A stretch of DNA of 64,000 nt from Kordiimonadaceae bacterium (GTDB taxonomy: Bacteria; Pseudomonadota; Alphaproteobacteria; Sphingomonadales; Kordiimonadaceae): the NCBI GenBank assembly GCA_017640725.1, contig JAEPQB010000001.1:248001-312000 (forward strand), read 5' to 3'. Positions 1-7,906 of the stretch are shown here, one piece after another. A model generated the notes under the pieces. It was not told where the DNA came from. It was given only the letters and a program-made list of their open reading frames with translations, and made no database searches. Every line of letters begins with the position of its first letter. Position 1 is the first letter of the stretch. Made by a program: the position numbers and the translations under genes.

Positions 1-1
1 C

Positions 2-469
2 AGCTTCCCTGAAGGTGCTGGGTCCGGTGATTTTGGCGATGTGTTTGGCCCTGACGCCAGTGTTGAAGGTCAACGTGCCCCGCGCTTCCCGAAATGGGCG
101 TGGAACGCGAATCTGACATACGAGAAACCCATAAATGGGACATTCCTCGGCATCGAAGATCCAACATACTTTTGGCGTGCTGACAGTTTCTATTCCGGCA
201 GTTTCTTTGACAGCAATACAAACCTTGCCCGCACGCAGACTGCTCTTGATATCAATTTCAGAACAGGCCTGCGGATGGACAATCTGTCAGTTGAGTTGTT
301 TGTGACCAATCTGTTCAACGAAGATGCGCCGCCGTCTGCAAACAATATTGCGGACACCAGCGCGGATGTTCGCTTCGGCAGTGGTTTCTTTGACTTCTCG
401 CAAGAAAGTATCCACGTGGCCCTGCGTCGCAAGCGCCAAGTTGGTATTCGCTTCAACTATAACTTCTAA
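2..469 (+). CDS. TonB-dependent receptor, C-terminal part (5' end outside window)
   Basis: The reading frame is open from the first complete codon at base 2 and ends in TAA at 467-469, so only the last ~155 residues of a larger gene are present. The segment shows alternating hydrophobic/polar strands (for example residues reading LDINFRTGLRMDNLSVELFV) and ends in an aromatic residue within FNYNF, typical of the last strand of a 22-stranded outer-membrane barrel. TonB-dependent receptors import scarce substrates such as iron complexes, cobalamin, sugars or aromatics across the outer membrane using TonB energy. The plug and TonB box would lie upstream, so the substrate cannot be judged. Two hairpins follow the stop. 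Confidence 0.85.
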   Translation, partial: SFPEGAGSGDFGDVFGPDASVEGQRAPRFPKWAWNANLTYEKPINGTFLGIEDPTYFWRADSFYSGSFFDSNTNLARTQTALDINFRTGLRMDNLSVELFVTNLFNEDAPPSANNIADTSADVRFGSGFFDFSQESIHVALRRKRQVGIRFNYNF

Positions 470-477
470 GACTATTC

Positions 478-608
478 AGCTCTGGGCCCTGGCCCGGAGC
501 TTTCGATTTAGTTTTGAGTAAGTCTCGGCCAGGCTTGGCTATTTGCCAGAACGGCCATTCCTTCATGAGAACCTATTCAGCCGGCCCACTTGGGCCGGTC
601 TTTTTTTA
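478..608 (+). terminator. Tandem hairpins ending the TonB receptor transcript
   Basis: Two hairpins follow the receptor stop. The first, 478-501, pairs AGCTCTGGGCC with GGCCCGGAGCT around a tiny loop and has only a weak T stretch. The second, 581-598, is CCGGCCC-ACTT-GGGCCGG followed directly by TC and seven Ts (601-607), a classical Rho-independent terminator on the plus strand. The GntR gene on the other strand stops just beyond it at 631. Confidence 0.85.
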
Positions 609-630
609 TTCTGTGGGTTTGGAAATGCGC

Positions 631-1443
631 TTAGTGCTCGGTTTTCCAGAAGTTGGAGTCTTCACCTTCAACACGCGAAAGGGTCATGTTCATCTGATAA
701 AGATCCGGACGATAAAGAACGGTAATAAATTCGACCGGCCGGTCGTTACTGTCGATTACCACACGCGTCACCTTCAGGAGCGGACTGCCCACGTTCACGC
801 TCAGCATGGATGCAGTCTTGCCGTCCGCCAAGGTTGCGGTGATAGACTGCCGGGCACGCGATATCTTAACACCTGCCCGTTCCAGCAGCGCGAGCAATGG
901 CTGGTTTTCCATTTCTTCTTTCTTGAACGAACGGCCTATATCTTCGGGCACATATGTTTCGACATATGAAAACGGCGTATCATCCTTGTGGCGAACACGG
1001 ATCGCACGCTGAACCTTTGTACTGGGTGGCACTTCAAGTGCCTCGGCGGCACGGGGTGGCGCCGCCACATAATCGAACTCGTGAATGGTTACCTGCGTTT
1101 CAAGCACAATGGTCAGCAGGTTCTCAAGCAGCCCGTCCATTGATTCCGCACTTTTGGATGGCACAGGAGCAGAAAAGGTTACAACCGTACCGCGGCCGCG
1201 CTGACGGGCAACGAGACCATCCGCCGCAAGTTCATCTAAGGCGCGCTTTGCTGTAATCCGGGAAACATTGAATATTTTTTCAAGCTCATGCTCGCTCGGG
1301 ATCAAGGTTCCCTCAGCATAGTCCCCGGACACCACCTTTTCTCTCAAAAGGACGTAAATCTGGTGATAGAGCGGTGTTGGCAAGTCTTCATTGACGCGTT
1401 CCGTAGCAGAAAAAGTCACATCGCTATTTCGGTTTTTGCTCAT
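631..1443 (-). CDS. GntR-family transcriptional regulator with UTRA domain (HutC type)
   Basis: The 270-aa product has an N-terminal GntR winged helix (about residues 24-90, with PLYHQIYVLLREKVVSG and the recognition segment NVSRITAKRALDELAADGLV), then a UTRA effector-binding domain (about 105-255) ending in the typical RPDLYQM strand. HutC-type regulators usually repress neighbouring catabolic genes until a small ligand binds UTRA. I chose ATG 1443 because GGGGGA lies 6 nt upstream; an in-frame ATG at 1455 and a longer frame to 1491 lack a good site. The gene is divergent from the DUF1330/aldehyde dehydrogenase operon. The shared intergenic region carries an FNR-like box and the 18-bp TATA dyad found at three other promoters here, so this protein is the prime candidate for binding that dyad (inference). 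Confidence 0.92.
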   Translation of the reverse strand: MSKNRNSDVTFSATERVNEDLPTPLYHQIYVLLREKVVSGDYAEGTLIPSEHELEKIFNVSRITAKRALDELAADGLVARQRGRGTVVTFSAPVPSKSAESMDGLLENLLTIVLETQVTIHEFDYVAAPPRAAEALEVPPSTKVQRAIRVRHKDDTPFSYVETYVPEDIGRSFKKEEMENQPLLALLERAGVKISRARQSITATLADGKTASMLSVNVGSPLLKVTRVVIDSNDRPVEFITVLYRPDLYQMNMTLSRVEGEDSNFWKTEH

Positions 1444-1490
1444 AAATTCCCCCATACTCAAAACGCTAGAAATCTTGCTGGCCAGCCCCA

Positions 1491-1504
1491 TTGATATTGA
1501 TCAA
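1491..1504. promoter_or_regulatory. FNR/FixK-type box TTGAT-ATTG-ATCAA
   Basis: TTGATATTGATCAA matches the FNR consensus TTGAT-N4-ATCAA exactly. It lies in the divergent region between the GntR gene (start 1443) and the DUF1330 operon (start 1631). A Crp/Fnr protein with an N-terminal Cys cluster is encoded at 7907 and could be the cognate factor; this link is inferred. Confidence 0.6.
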
Positions 1505-1523
1505 CGTGCGGGTCAACATCGCC

Positions 1524-1541
1524 GGATATATTGATATATCA
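1524..1541. promoter_or_regulatory. Shared dyad operator, copy 1 (GGATATA-TTGA-TATATCA)
   Basis: This 18-bp inverted repeat has two 7-bp arms around 4 bases and contains the perfect core GATATA...TATATC. Equivalent sites lie at 12351-12368, 20379-20396 and 47381-47398, always in promoter regions. The position between the GntR gene and its divergent neighbour operon suggests autoregulation plus control of the operon. Confidence 0.65.
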
Positions 1542-1630
1542 TTTCGGGGGTAGTGGCAAATGGCTTTGCCCAATCACTGGCACCCCGGTTTTTTAGACCG
1601 CCAAATGGCGGCTAATCAGGAGTGGCACAC

Positions 1631-1927
1631 ATGGCAGCCTATATGGTGATATTGGCAGAAATTCAGGATATGCAAAGCTTTAGGGCTTACGGCGAGCGCG
1701 CGGCTGAACTCGTGGCACAATTTGGGGGCGAGTATGTTTCCCGTGGTGCCAAGCGTAGCGAATGCTTGGAGGGTGACTGGCCCGAAGAAACCAAAGTTGT
1801 TATATCCAAATGGCCCTCTTTCGAGGCAGCCAAAGCCTTTTGGGACTCTCCCGAATATGCCGAAGCGAAGAAGCTGCGGGAGGGCAATTCAACGGTGCGC
1901 GTGCGCCTGGTTGAAACCCTGGACTGA
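1631..1927 (+). CDS. DUF1330 family protein
   Basis: A 98-aa single-domain protein with the DUF1330 pattern: MAAYMVILAEIQD at the start, AELVAQFGGEYVSRGA in the middle and WPSFEAAKAFWDSPEYAEAKKLRE near the end. The family has a ferredoxin-like alpha/beta barrel fold and its biochemical role is not established; members often sit in catabolic operons. ATG 1631 is preferred over GTG 1622 because AGGAG (1618-1622) is 8 nt upstream. It is the first gene of an operon and the aldehyde dehydrogenase follows 21 bp later. The operator dyad lies about 90 bp upstream. Confidence 0.9.
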   Translation: MAAYMVILAEIQDMQSFRAYGERAAELVAQFGGEYVSRGAKRSECLEGDWPEETKVVISKWPSFEAAKAFWDSPEYAEAKKLREGNSTVRVRLVETLD

Positions 1928-1948
1928 TTACTTTTGCGGAGCGTGACT

Positions 1949-3373
1949 ATGAGTCTTGATGTTCGAAACCCCCACTCTGGCGAAGTCGATTATCGAATTG
2001 ACCCTGTCGCACCAGACGAGGTGGCGGCCGCGTGCAAAAGCCTTCGACAAGCGCAACCGGCATGGGAAGCACTGGGATATGACGGACGCACAAAAGTGCT
2101 TCGCGCATTCGCTGCAGGGCTCATGAAAAAGAAGGCAGAGATTCACCACGCCTTAACAGCGGACACGGGCCGCTCATACATTTCCGCGATGGAAATTGAC
2201 GGCATCCCGGGAGCAGTGGAGCGCTGGGTGAAAGCAGCTGAGGAGCTCGCAGAAGACACTGGCCGTGCGGGGGCCATGCCGTTTATCGAATATTCGGTAG
2301 GCTATCGCCCTTATCAGCTTGTTGGCGTCATTAGCCCTTGGAACTTTCCGCTCACCCTTTCCTTCATCGACGCCCTGCCGGCCCTGATGGCAGGCTCAGC
2401 CGTAATTATCAAACCGAGTGAGGTAACACCTCGGTTTGCAAAGCCGGTCAGAGAAGTCATTGAACAAATTGCGGAGTTAGAAGGTGTGCTCACAATTGTA
2501 GACGGCGCAGGCGACACGGGTGCCGCGCTTGTCGATAATGTGGACATGGTGTGTTTTACCGGCAGTGTCGCCACTGGCCGCAAGGTCGGCGAGCAAGCTG
2601 CTCGTAACTTCATTCCGTCTTGCCTGGAGCTCGGCGGCAAAGACCCAGCGATTGTACTTGAAAGTGCCGACATTGAACGCGCCAGCACGTCGCTTTTGCG
2701 CTCTTCTGTTCTCAATACCGGTCAAGCGTGTCAGTCCATTGAGCGCATTTACGTTGCTGAGCCGATTTTTGACGAGTTTCTCGCCAAACTGGTGGAGAAA
2801 GCTAAAGCCGTTACAATCAACACTCCCGATATCAACTCCGGTCAGATCGGCCCAATCATTTTTGAAAAGCAAGCCACCATCATTGCCGACCAGATTGCCG
2901 ACGCGCGCGACAAAGGTGCAACTATCCACAGCGGCGGCGAAGTGGAAAAGCACGGTGGCAACTGGTGTCGCCCAACGGTGATCACTAATTTGACGCCGGA
3001 TATGAAAATTATGCGTGAAGAAACATTTGGTCCCCTATTGCCGGTCATACCCTTTGACACCGTTGAAGAAGCAGTCGCCATGGCAAATGATAGTGAGTAT
3101 GGCCTGAGCGGCGCCGTGTTCGCCGCCTCAGCCGAAGAGGCCATCACGGTTGGCCGCCAAATCGATGCGGGTGGCATTAGCATTAACGACGGCTCGCTTA
3201 CCGGCATGATGCATGAAGCAGAAAAGAACTCTTTCAAGCTGTCTGGCATGGGGCCTTCTCGCATGGGGCGCTCTGGTTTTCTGCGCTTCTTCCGCCGCCA
3301 GTCAATGATGGTGAATACCGCAGATGTTGCACCGCTTGCCATGTTCGACGAAGCGAATGCAAACGCGTCGTAG
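1949..3373 (+). CDS. NAD(P)-dependent aldehyde dehydrogenase family protein
   Basis: The 474-aa product has the length of the aldehyde dehydrogenase superfamily, which oxidises aldehydes to acids with NAD(P)+ in the cytoplasm. Visible hallmarks are PWNFP (catalytic Asn about residue 132), the cofactor turn FTGS (203-206), general-base Glu227 in LELGG, and nucleophile Cys261 in [11 protein letters not shown] 1949 was chosen over a TTG at 1934 because GGAG lies 7 nt upstream. The gene is co-transcribed with DUF1330. The substrate is not evident; with the CoA-transferase further down the operon it may generate an acid that is then CoA-activated (inference). Confidence 0.93.
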   Translation: MSLDVRNPHSGEVDYRIDPVAPDEVAAACKSLRQAQPAWEALGYDGRTKVLRAFAAGLMKKKAEIHHALTADTGRSYISAMEIDGIPGAVERWVKAAEELAEDTGRAGAMPFIEYSVGYRPYQLVGVISPWNFPLTLSFIDALPALMAGSAVIIKPSEVTPRFAKPVREVIEQIAELEGVLTIVDGAGDTGAALVDNVDMVCFTGSVATGRKVGEQAARNFIPSCLELGGKDPAIVLESADIERASTSLLRSSVLNTGQACQSIERIYVAEPIFDEFLAKLVEKAKAVTINTPDINSGQIGPIIFEKQATIIADQIADARDKGATIHSGGEVEKHGGNWCRPTVITNLTPDMKIMREETFGPLLPVIPFDTVEEAVAMANDSEYGLSGAVFAASAEEAITVGRQIDAGGISINDGSLTGMMHEAEKNSFKLSGMGPSRMGRSGFLRFFRRQSMMVNTADVAPLAMFDEANANAS

Positions 3374-3397
3374 GAAACTTAAAAAGCCGCAAATCCG

Positions 3398-3411
3398 TTG
3401 ACAAATGTCAT
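3398..3411. promoter_or_regulatory. Possible FnrL-type box TTGAC-AAAT-GTCAT
   Basis: It is one mismatch from the TTGAC-N4-GTCAA form seen in alphaproteobacterial FnrL targets. It lies in the 143-bp gap between the aldehyde dehydrogenase and the His-rich permease gene and could drive an internal promoter. The match could be chance. Confidence 0.35.
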
Positions 3412-3487
3412 GGTCGCCTCGCGCCGCCGCTCGTTAGGCTTCAAAAGCTCGGGATGAGTTTTGAGGAAAGCGTTAACCCCGGGCAAA

Positions 3488-3503
3488 GCCTCTGAACAGA
3501 GGC
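3488..3503 (+). other. Small hairpin beside the permease ribosome site
   Basis: GCCTCTG-AA-CAGAGGC lies 13 bp before the start codon of the His-rich permease gene, next to its AGGGGAAG site. It could influence translation initiation; no ligand-binding structure is recognised. Confidence 0.35.
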
Positions 3504-3516
3504 GCAGGGGAAGCAA

Positions 3517-4263
3517 ATGTCCGGCGAATTGTGGCTAATTGTCACCACAGCTGCGTCCATTGCATTTTTGCACACACTGATTGGACCGGATCACTATATG
3601 CCCTTTGTTGCGCTTGGAAAGGCGCGCAAATGGACAACCAAAAAAATGGCGCTGGTTACCGTGGGTTGTGGGCTCGGCCACTCACTCGGCTCCATCGTTC
3701 TGGGCCTGGTTGCTATTTCACTTTCTGTCACCCTTGGTGAAACAACAACCGCCCAAAATCAGATGGCCTCTATTGAGGGTATTCGAGGGGACCTGGCCGC
3801 GTGGGCCCTCATGAGCTTTGGCGTGCTTTACATGGTTTGGGGTGTCCGCCGTGCCCACCGGGCTAAAAAACACACCCATTTTCACGTGCATGCCGATGGT
3901 ACAGCGCATACCCATGAACATGATCATGCTGGCAATCACATGCACGTGCACGATGCTCCCGGGGGTGCCCAAAGCAAACTGGCTTTGGCGCCCTGGTCGA
4001 TATTCATCATTTTTGTCCTGGGCCCCTGTGAACCGCTGATCCCGTTGATGCTGTATCCAGCAGCGACCGCCTCGGCGTTGGGCGTCACTCTTGTTGTTGG
4101 AACATTCGTTTTGGTCACCGTTGCCACGATGACGGCTATCGCCCTTGCTGTGTTCAAGGGCCTGACATTCGTACCCACCAACATCTTTGAACGATACACC
4201 CATGCAGTTGCAGGAGGCACCATTGCCACGTGCGGCTTCGCGATTGTCGGACTCGGTTTATAG
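3517..4263 (+). CDS. His-rich polytopic membrane protein, UreH/NicO-like metal permease
   Basis: This 248-aa protein has about six hydrophobic helices. Helix I carries HTLIGPDHY (residues 19-27), resembling the H-x4-DH signature of nickel/cobalt permeases and UreH-like proteins. GLGHSLGSIVLG follows in helix II. The cytoplasmic or periplasmic loop at 113-146 is packed with about 13 histidines in HxH patterns, as in RcnA-type proteins. I infer transport of a divalent metal such as Ni, Co or Zn; direction is unclear, and a TauE/SafE-like anion exporter is a weaker alternative. AGGGGAAG precedes ATG 3517. The amidohydrolase starts 10 bp after its stop, so the two are co-transcribed. Confidence 0.75.
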   Translation: MSGELWLIVTTAASIAFLHTLIGPDHYMPFVALGKARKWTTKKMALVTVGCGLGHSLGSIVLGLVAISLSVTLGETTTAQNQMASIEGIRGDLAAWALMSFGVLYMVWGVRRAHRAKKHTHFHVHADGTAHTHEHDHAGNHMHVHDAPGGAQSKLALAPWSIFIIFVLGPCEPLIPLMLYPAATASALGVTLVVGTFVLVTVATMTAIALAVFKGLTFVPTNIFERYTHAVAGGTIATCGFAIVGLGL

Positions 4264-4273
4264 GGAAAAACGT

Positions 4274-5170
4274 ATGAGCGATTTTGACTACAAAGCCATC
4301 GATACTGTCGTCAACATCTGGACGCCCGAGGCACTGTCGCATAGGCCGGGTTGGACGGACGAATTTTTTATCGGCAAGATGAAAGGTGAGCATGACGAAG
4401 TCGGCATCAGCTTAGAGACCATGCTTGAGGACATGGACGCCGCCGGCATTGAATATGGCTTTCTGATCGCCACCAAGGCAGGGCGGACAGGCCTACCCGG
4501 CTGTTACCATATGCCACCAGAAGTGGTTGCCGAGGCTGTTAAAAAATACCCCAGCCGCTTTTTCGGCCTTCTTGGCATCGACCCCTTCCAGGGTATGGAT
4601 GGGGTACGGGCGCTTGAGTATGCCGTCAAGGAACTCGGTTTCATTGGCGCTCACCTATACCCGCATTGGTATAATCTTGAACCCAATGCAGCGCAGTATT
4701 ACCCATTTTATGCCAAATGCATCGAGCTTGGTATTCCGATCCAGATGCAGGTTGGCCAGTCGCTTATCTATTCAAAAGAACACCGTTGTCGTTCTGTAGG
4801 CAGGCCTATTTACCTCGATGATATTGCCTGCGACCTGCCAGAACTGAAACTGATTGGCAGCCATGTGGGTATCCCTTGGCATGATGAGATGATCGCCATG
4901 GCCTGGAAGCATGAGAATGTTTTCATCGCGACCGACGCACACAGTCCTAAATACTGGCCCGAAAGTGTGTGGCGCTACATCAACAGTTACGGCCAGAACA
5001 AAGTGATTTTTGGTTCTGATTTCCCTGTGCTGCGATTTGGGCGCACGGTTCAGGAAATTGATGACTATGGCCTTAAGCCGCAAGTGCGCAGAAAATTCAT
5101 GCGCAACAACGCCGTTAAGCTGTACGGCCTTGAACGCTTTGGCGTTGAACCAGCACCGGAGGGCGACTGA
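4274..5170 (+). CDS. Amidohydrolase family 2 protein lacking the N-terminal HxH motif
   Basis: The 298-aa product has the PF04909-type barrel features: the region ELKLIGSHVG with His197, and near the end VIFGSDFP with Asp249, positions that hold metal and catalytic residues in this family of decarboxylases and hydrolases. The expected N-terminal IDxHxH reads IDTVVNIW (residues 9-16), so both strand-1 metal histidines are missing. It may use a single metal or none. ATG 4274 follows AGGGAAA; a longer frame from 4187 overlaps the permease and is rejected. Its stop overlaps the start of the CoA-transferase (TGATG), implying translational coupling and a shared pathway. Confidence 0.85.
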   Translation: MSDFDYKAIDTVVNIWTPEALSHRPGWTDEFFIGKMKGEHDEVGISLETMLEDMDAAGIEYGFLIATKAGRTGLPGCYHMPPEVVAEAVKKYPSRFFGLLGIDPFQGMDGVRALEYAVKELGFIGAHLYPHWYNLEPNAAQYYPFYAKCIELGIPIQMQVGQSLIYSKEHRCRSVGRPIYLDDIACDLPELKLIGSHVGIPWHDEMIAMAWKHENVFIATDAHSPKYWPESVWRYINSYGQNKVIFGSDFPVLRFGRTVQEIDDYGLKPQVRRKFMRNNAVKLYGLERFGVEPAPEGD

Positions 5171-6381
5171 TGCCGGGCCCGCTCGACGGCATAAAAGTTG
5201 TTGAGTTCACGAGCGTCGTGCTGGGCCCATGGGCCTGCCAAACTTTGGGGGATATGGGTGCAGATGTGATCAAAGTGGAGCCGCCCGTCGGCGACACCAA
5301 CCGCAATCTGGGGCCCTACCGCGAAACCGGCAACATGTGCGCTCTTTATCTCAGTTGCAACCGCAACAAACGCTCCGTCGTTCTGGACCTGAAAAGCGAA
5401 AAGGGACGGGAAGCTGCATTTAGACTGGTCGCGGACGCGGACGTGATGGTCCACAATTTTCGGCCAACAGCCATGGAAAAGCTGGGTCTTGATTATGATG
5501 CGGTCTTAGCTGTGAACCCCAACATAATCTACTGCGCAACCTACGGCTTTAGCCGCAAGGGCCGCTACGGCAACCGCGGCGCGCTGGATGATGGCATACA
5601 AGCTGCGTCAGGCCTCTCAGCCCTTATGGCCCGCAGCCTCGGCGACGACAAACCCAGATACCTGCCCACCGTGATAGCGGACAAAACCACCGGGATGGCC
5701 GTTGTGAATGCGGTTTGCGCTGCCCTCTTTTCCCGCGAGCGCAACGGAAAAGGCCAAGCCATCGAAGTGCCAATGTTTGAGCAAACCGTGTCGTTCTTGA
5801 TGGCCGAACACCAATGGGGGCAAACCTTCGAACCCGCCATCGGCACCGCCGGGTATGCGCGCCTGCTCGCAGACAACCGCGCCCCCTACCCCACCAAAGA
5901 CGGTCACATTTCCATGCTGCCCTATTGGGACAATCACTGGAAAACATTCTGCGAGATCATCGAGCGCCCGGACATGATCACCGACCCCCGGTTTGACCGT
6001 ATGAAAAACCGGCTCGTCAACATCAACGACATGCATGCGGAAATCAGTAAAGAGCTCGCGAAACGCACCACCCAGGAATGGCTACAGCTCCTCGCGCCAA
6101 CCAACGTACCGCACATGATTGTTAACTCTCTCGATGATCTGATTGATGATCCACATCTGGTCGAGAGCGGTTTTTGGCAGCTGCATGACCATCCGACCGA
6201 AGGCCAAATCCGAATGGCCTCATCGCCCTATAATTTTTCAGAAACACCTGCATCCATCCGGCGCTTGCCTCCACACCTTGGTGAGCACAGCAGAGAAATC
6301 TTATTGGGCGCCGGGTACAGCGACACTGAAATCGAAACCATGCTTGCGGACGGGGTGACCCAGTCCGCATCCACTGAATGA
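5170..6381 (+). CDS. CaiB/BaiF (class III) CoA-transferase
   Basis: The 403-aa product shows family III CoA-transferase hallmarks: LDGIKVVEFTSVVLGPWACQTLGDMGADVIKVEPP at the N-terminus, NRNKRSVVLDLK, and Asp171 in TVIADKTTG, corresponding to the Asp that forms the acyl anhydride intermediate in formyl-CoA transferase. These enzymes move CoA between carboxylic acids without ATP. It overlaps the amidohydrolase by one base and is followed 15 bp later by a small unknown gene. The likely role is activation of a carboxylated intermediate whose identity cannot be read from sequence. Confidence 0.95.
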   Translation: MPGPLDGIKVVEFTSVVLGPWACQTLGDMGADVIKVEPPVGDTNRNLGPYRETGNMCALYLSCNRNKRSVVLDLKSEKGREAAFRLVADADVMVHNFRPTAMEKLGLDYDAVLAVNPNIIYCATYGFSRKGRYGNRGALDDGIQAASGLSALMARSLGDDKPRYLPTVIADKTTGMAVVNAVCAALFSRERNGKGQAIEVPMFEQTVSFLMAEHQWGQTFEPAIGTAGYARLLADNRAPYPTKDGHISMLPYWDNHWKTFCEIIERPDMITDPRFDRMKNRLVNINDMHAEISKELAKRTTQEWLQLLAPTNVPHMIVNSLDDLIDDPHLVESGFWQLHDHPTEGQIRMASSPYNFSETPASIRRLPPHLGEHSREILLGAGYSDTEIETMLADGVTQSASTE

Positions 6382-6396
6382 CGCAAAGAGGAGGGA

Positions 6397-6672
6397 ATGT
6401 TGAGTAAATACGTGCAGGACGACAAACCACCCATGACGGCGGAAGCCAAAGCCTGGATGGAAAAAGAAACGGCAACTCAGGAAGATCGCTACAAAGCGAT
6501 TGTGGATGAGCAAGACGCCCTCATTCCTGAGCGTGAGCAGTGGTACGCCGATTTTTTGAATATCGTGCAAACAAAAGGCTTCAACTTCACAGGCGACCAA
6601 CGCCGTGTAATCCCAAAAGAAGAGATTGCTGAAAAACCGGATCGCCCCGATGCGATGCGGGTTGTTTGGTAA
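6397..6672 (+). CDS. Small protein of unknown function (91 aa)
   Basis: I do not recognise this protein. It is hydrophilic and charged, has no signal peptide or membrane helix, and contains a helical stretch rich in Glu, Lys and Trp (AEAKAWMEKETATQEDRYKAIVDEQ) and one WYADF patch. AGGAGGG abuts ATG 6397 at only 2 nt, so TTG 6400 (5-nt spacing) may be the real start. It is wedged between the CoA-transferase and the cupin with short gaps (15 and 21 bp), so it belongs to the operon and may be a subunit or accessory of one of them. Confidence 0.7.
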   Translation: MLSKYVQDDKPPMTAEAKAWMEKETATQEDRYKAIVDEQDALIPEREQWYADFLNIVQTKGFNFTGDQRRVIPKEEIAEKPDRPDAMRVVW

Positions 6673-6693
6673 GGCATAGGAAAGGAAAAGAGA

Positions 6694-7794
6694 ATGGCAC
6701 GTCCCCATATTGAACCCTATGTCGAGTTTAATGAAGACTATCGCGCTTTCGACTTCGCCGGATACGGCGGTGCGGAATACAAGGTTTTGTCCCTCGATGT
6801 GGACACAGGCGCGAGCTCATTGAAAGTCAAATTCAACGGCGGCTATACCCGCAAGCCGGGCCTTTGTTATTCAGACATGGAAGTCTTTGTTCTGAACGGT
6901 GAGATAAAAGTTGGCAGCGAAACCTGGGTTGAAGGTCACTACTCTTTCATTCCGGCTGGGGTGGCGCTGGGTGCAATGGAGGTCGCGCAAGGTGCCGAAG
7001 CCATTGTTTGGTATAATGATAGCGAACCGACGTTTGAAGAAACCGACAGGGACCACCCGCTGGCACTCAAGGAAGGCTTCATTTCGGTAAACAGCTATCT
7101 GGATTGCCCCTGGGCATCAGGGTCGATCGTTTCGCCCTCTACTGCAACCGGTTGCATGATCAAACTATTGCGGTTCGACCCGATTACCGAGGCTATGACT
7201 TTCCTATATTGCATGACACCAGAATTCATGCAGGACAACATCAGCTATCACGACTGCGCGGAGGAGAGTTACCACATCTGGGGCACCAGCTGGATGATGC
7301 AGTTTGGCGACCTTCCAACCGGCGGTTATTTCTGGCGACCACCTTACATCAATCATGGCTCATTCCGGTCCAAGCTCGGCTGTATTGCCATTGGTCGGAC
7401 AGACAGCAAGCTGCACAATTATTTTCATTTCAATCCATGGACTAACCCGGACGACAATCAGGCACGCGCGGCCTCATTTCTGTATCGCCAAAGACCGCAG
7501 CTTTTCCGCTGGGTTGGCGCGGGTGGCCACAACCATCCCCACGGGCCGCAAGGACAGCTGAAGTACCAAAACCCGCCCCATGATTTTGAGACGCCCGAAT
7601 ACGGTCACCGGCCTGACGTGAGCGCCCTGGCGAACCAAAATTATACTTTCCGGGAAATGGACCATCTGCATGCAGATGAGTATGTGCACAAGGTGCATCA
7701 TGCGCATAAAGTGGAGGATGATCATCACCATCATGATCATGACCATGACCATCCGCACCATCACGGTGACGGGGACCTGGATCACAAACACTAA
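6694..7794 (+). CDS. Double-cupin protein with His-rich C-terminal tail
   Basis: The 366-aa protein contains two cupin-like segments. The first is around residues 60-110, with MEVFVLNGEIKVGSETWVEGHYSFIPAG, and the second around 185-250, with YHIWGTSWMMQFGDLPTGGYFWRPPYINHGSF. The last ~45 residues hold long runs of His and Asp (HHHHDHDHDHPHHHGDGD), a probable metal-buffering tail. Cupins of this type are metal-dependent dioxygenases, isomerases or sensors. It is most like the DUF4437/ChrR-related cupins, but I cannot assign a reaction. It ends the operon that begins at 1631, with a hairpin following. The His-rich permease in the same operon suggests metal supply. Confidence 0.8.
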   Translation: MARPHIEPYVEFNEDYRAFDFAGYGGAEYKVLSLDVDTGASSLKVKFNGGYTRKPGLCYSDMEVFVLNGEIKVGSETWVEGHYSFIPAGVALGAMEVAQGAEAIVWYNDSEPTFEETDRDHPLALKEGFISVNSYLDCPWASGSIVSPSTATGCMIKLLRFDPITEAMTFLYCMTPEFMQDNISYHDCAEESYHIWGTSWMMQFGDLPTGGYFWRPPYINHGSFRSKLGCIAIGRTDSKLHNYFHFNPWTNPDDNQARAASFLYRQRPQLFRWVGAGGHNHPHGPQGQLKYQNPPHDFETPEYGHRPDVSALANQNYTFREMDHLHADEYVHKVHHAHKVEDDHHHHDHDHDHPHHHGDGDLDHKH

Positions 7795-7812
7795 GCATAA
7801 TTTGATGCTGAT

Positions 7813-7834
7813 GGGCGGCGACCACTCGCCGCCC
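7813..7834 (+). terminator. Hairpin after the cupin gene
   Basis: GGGCGGCGA-CCAC-TCGCCGCCC is a perfect 9-bp stem with a 4-nt loop, followed by the moderately T-rich TAAATCTATATTT. It is probably the operon terminator, although the T tract is weak. Confidence 0.65.
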
Positions 7835-7906
7835 TAAATCTATATTTCCGTTTAGCTTTTTTTCTGATACCGTCTCGCCAATAGCACATGTTCGGAGGGT
7901 TGAGGC

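Noticed and set aside
514-969. 151-aa plus-strand frame over the end of the GntR gene
   Set aside because: Antisense to the UTRA domain and crosses the terminator.
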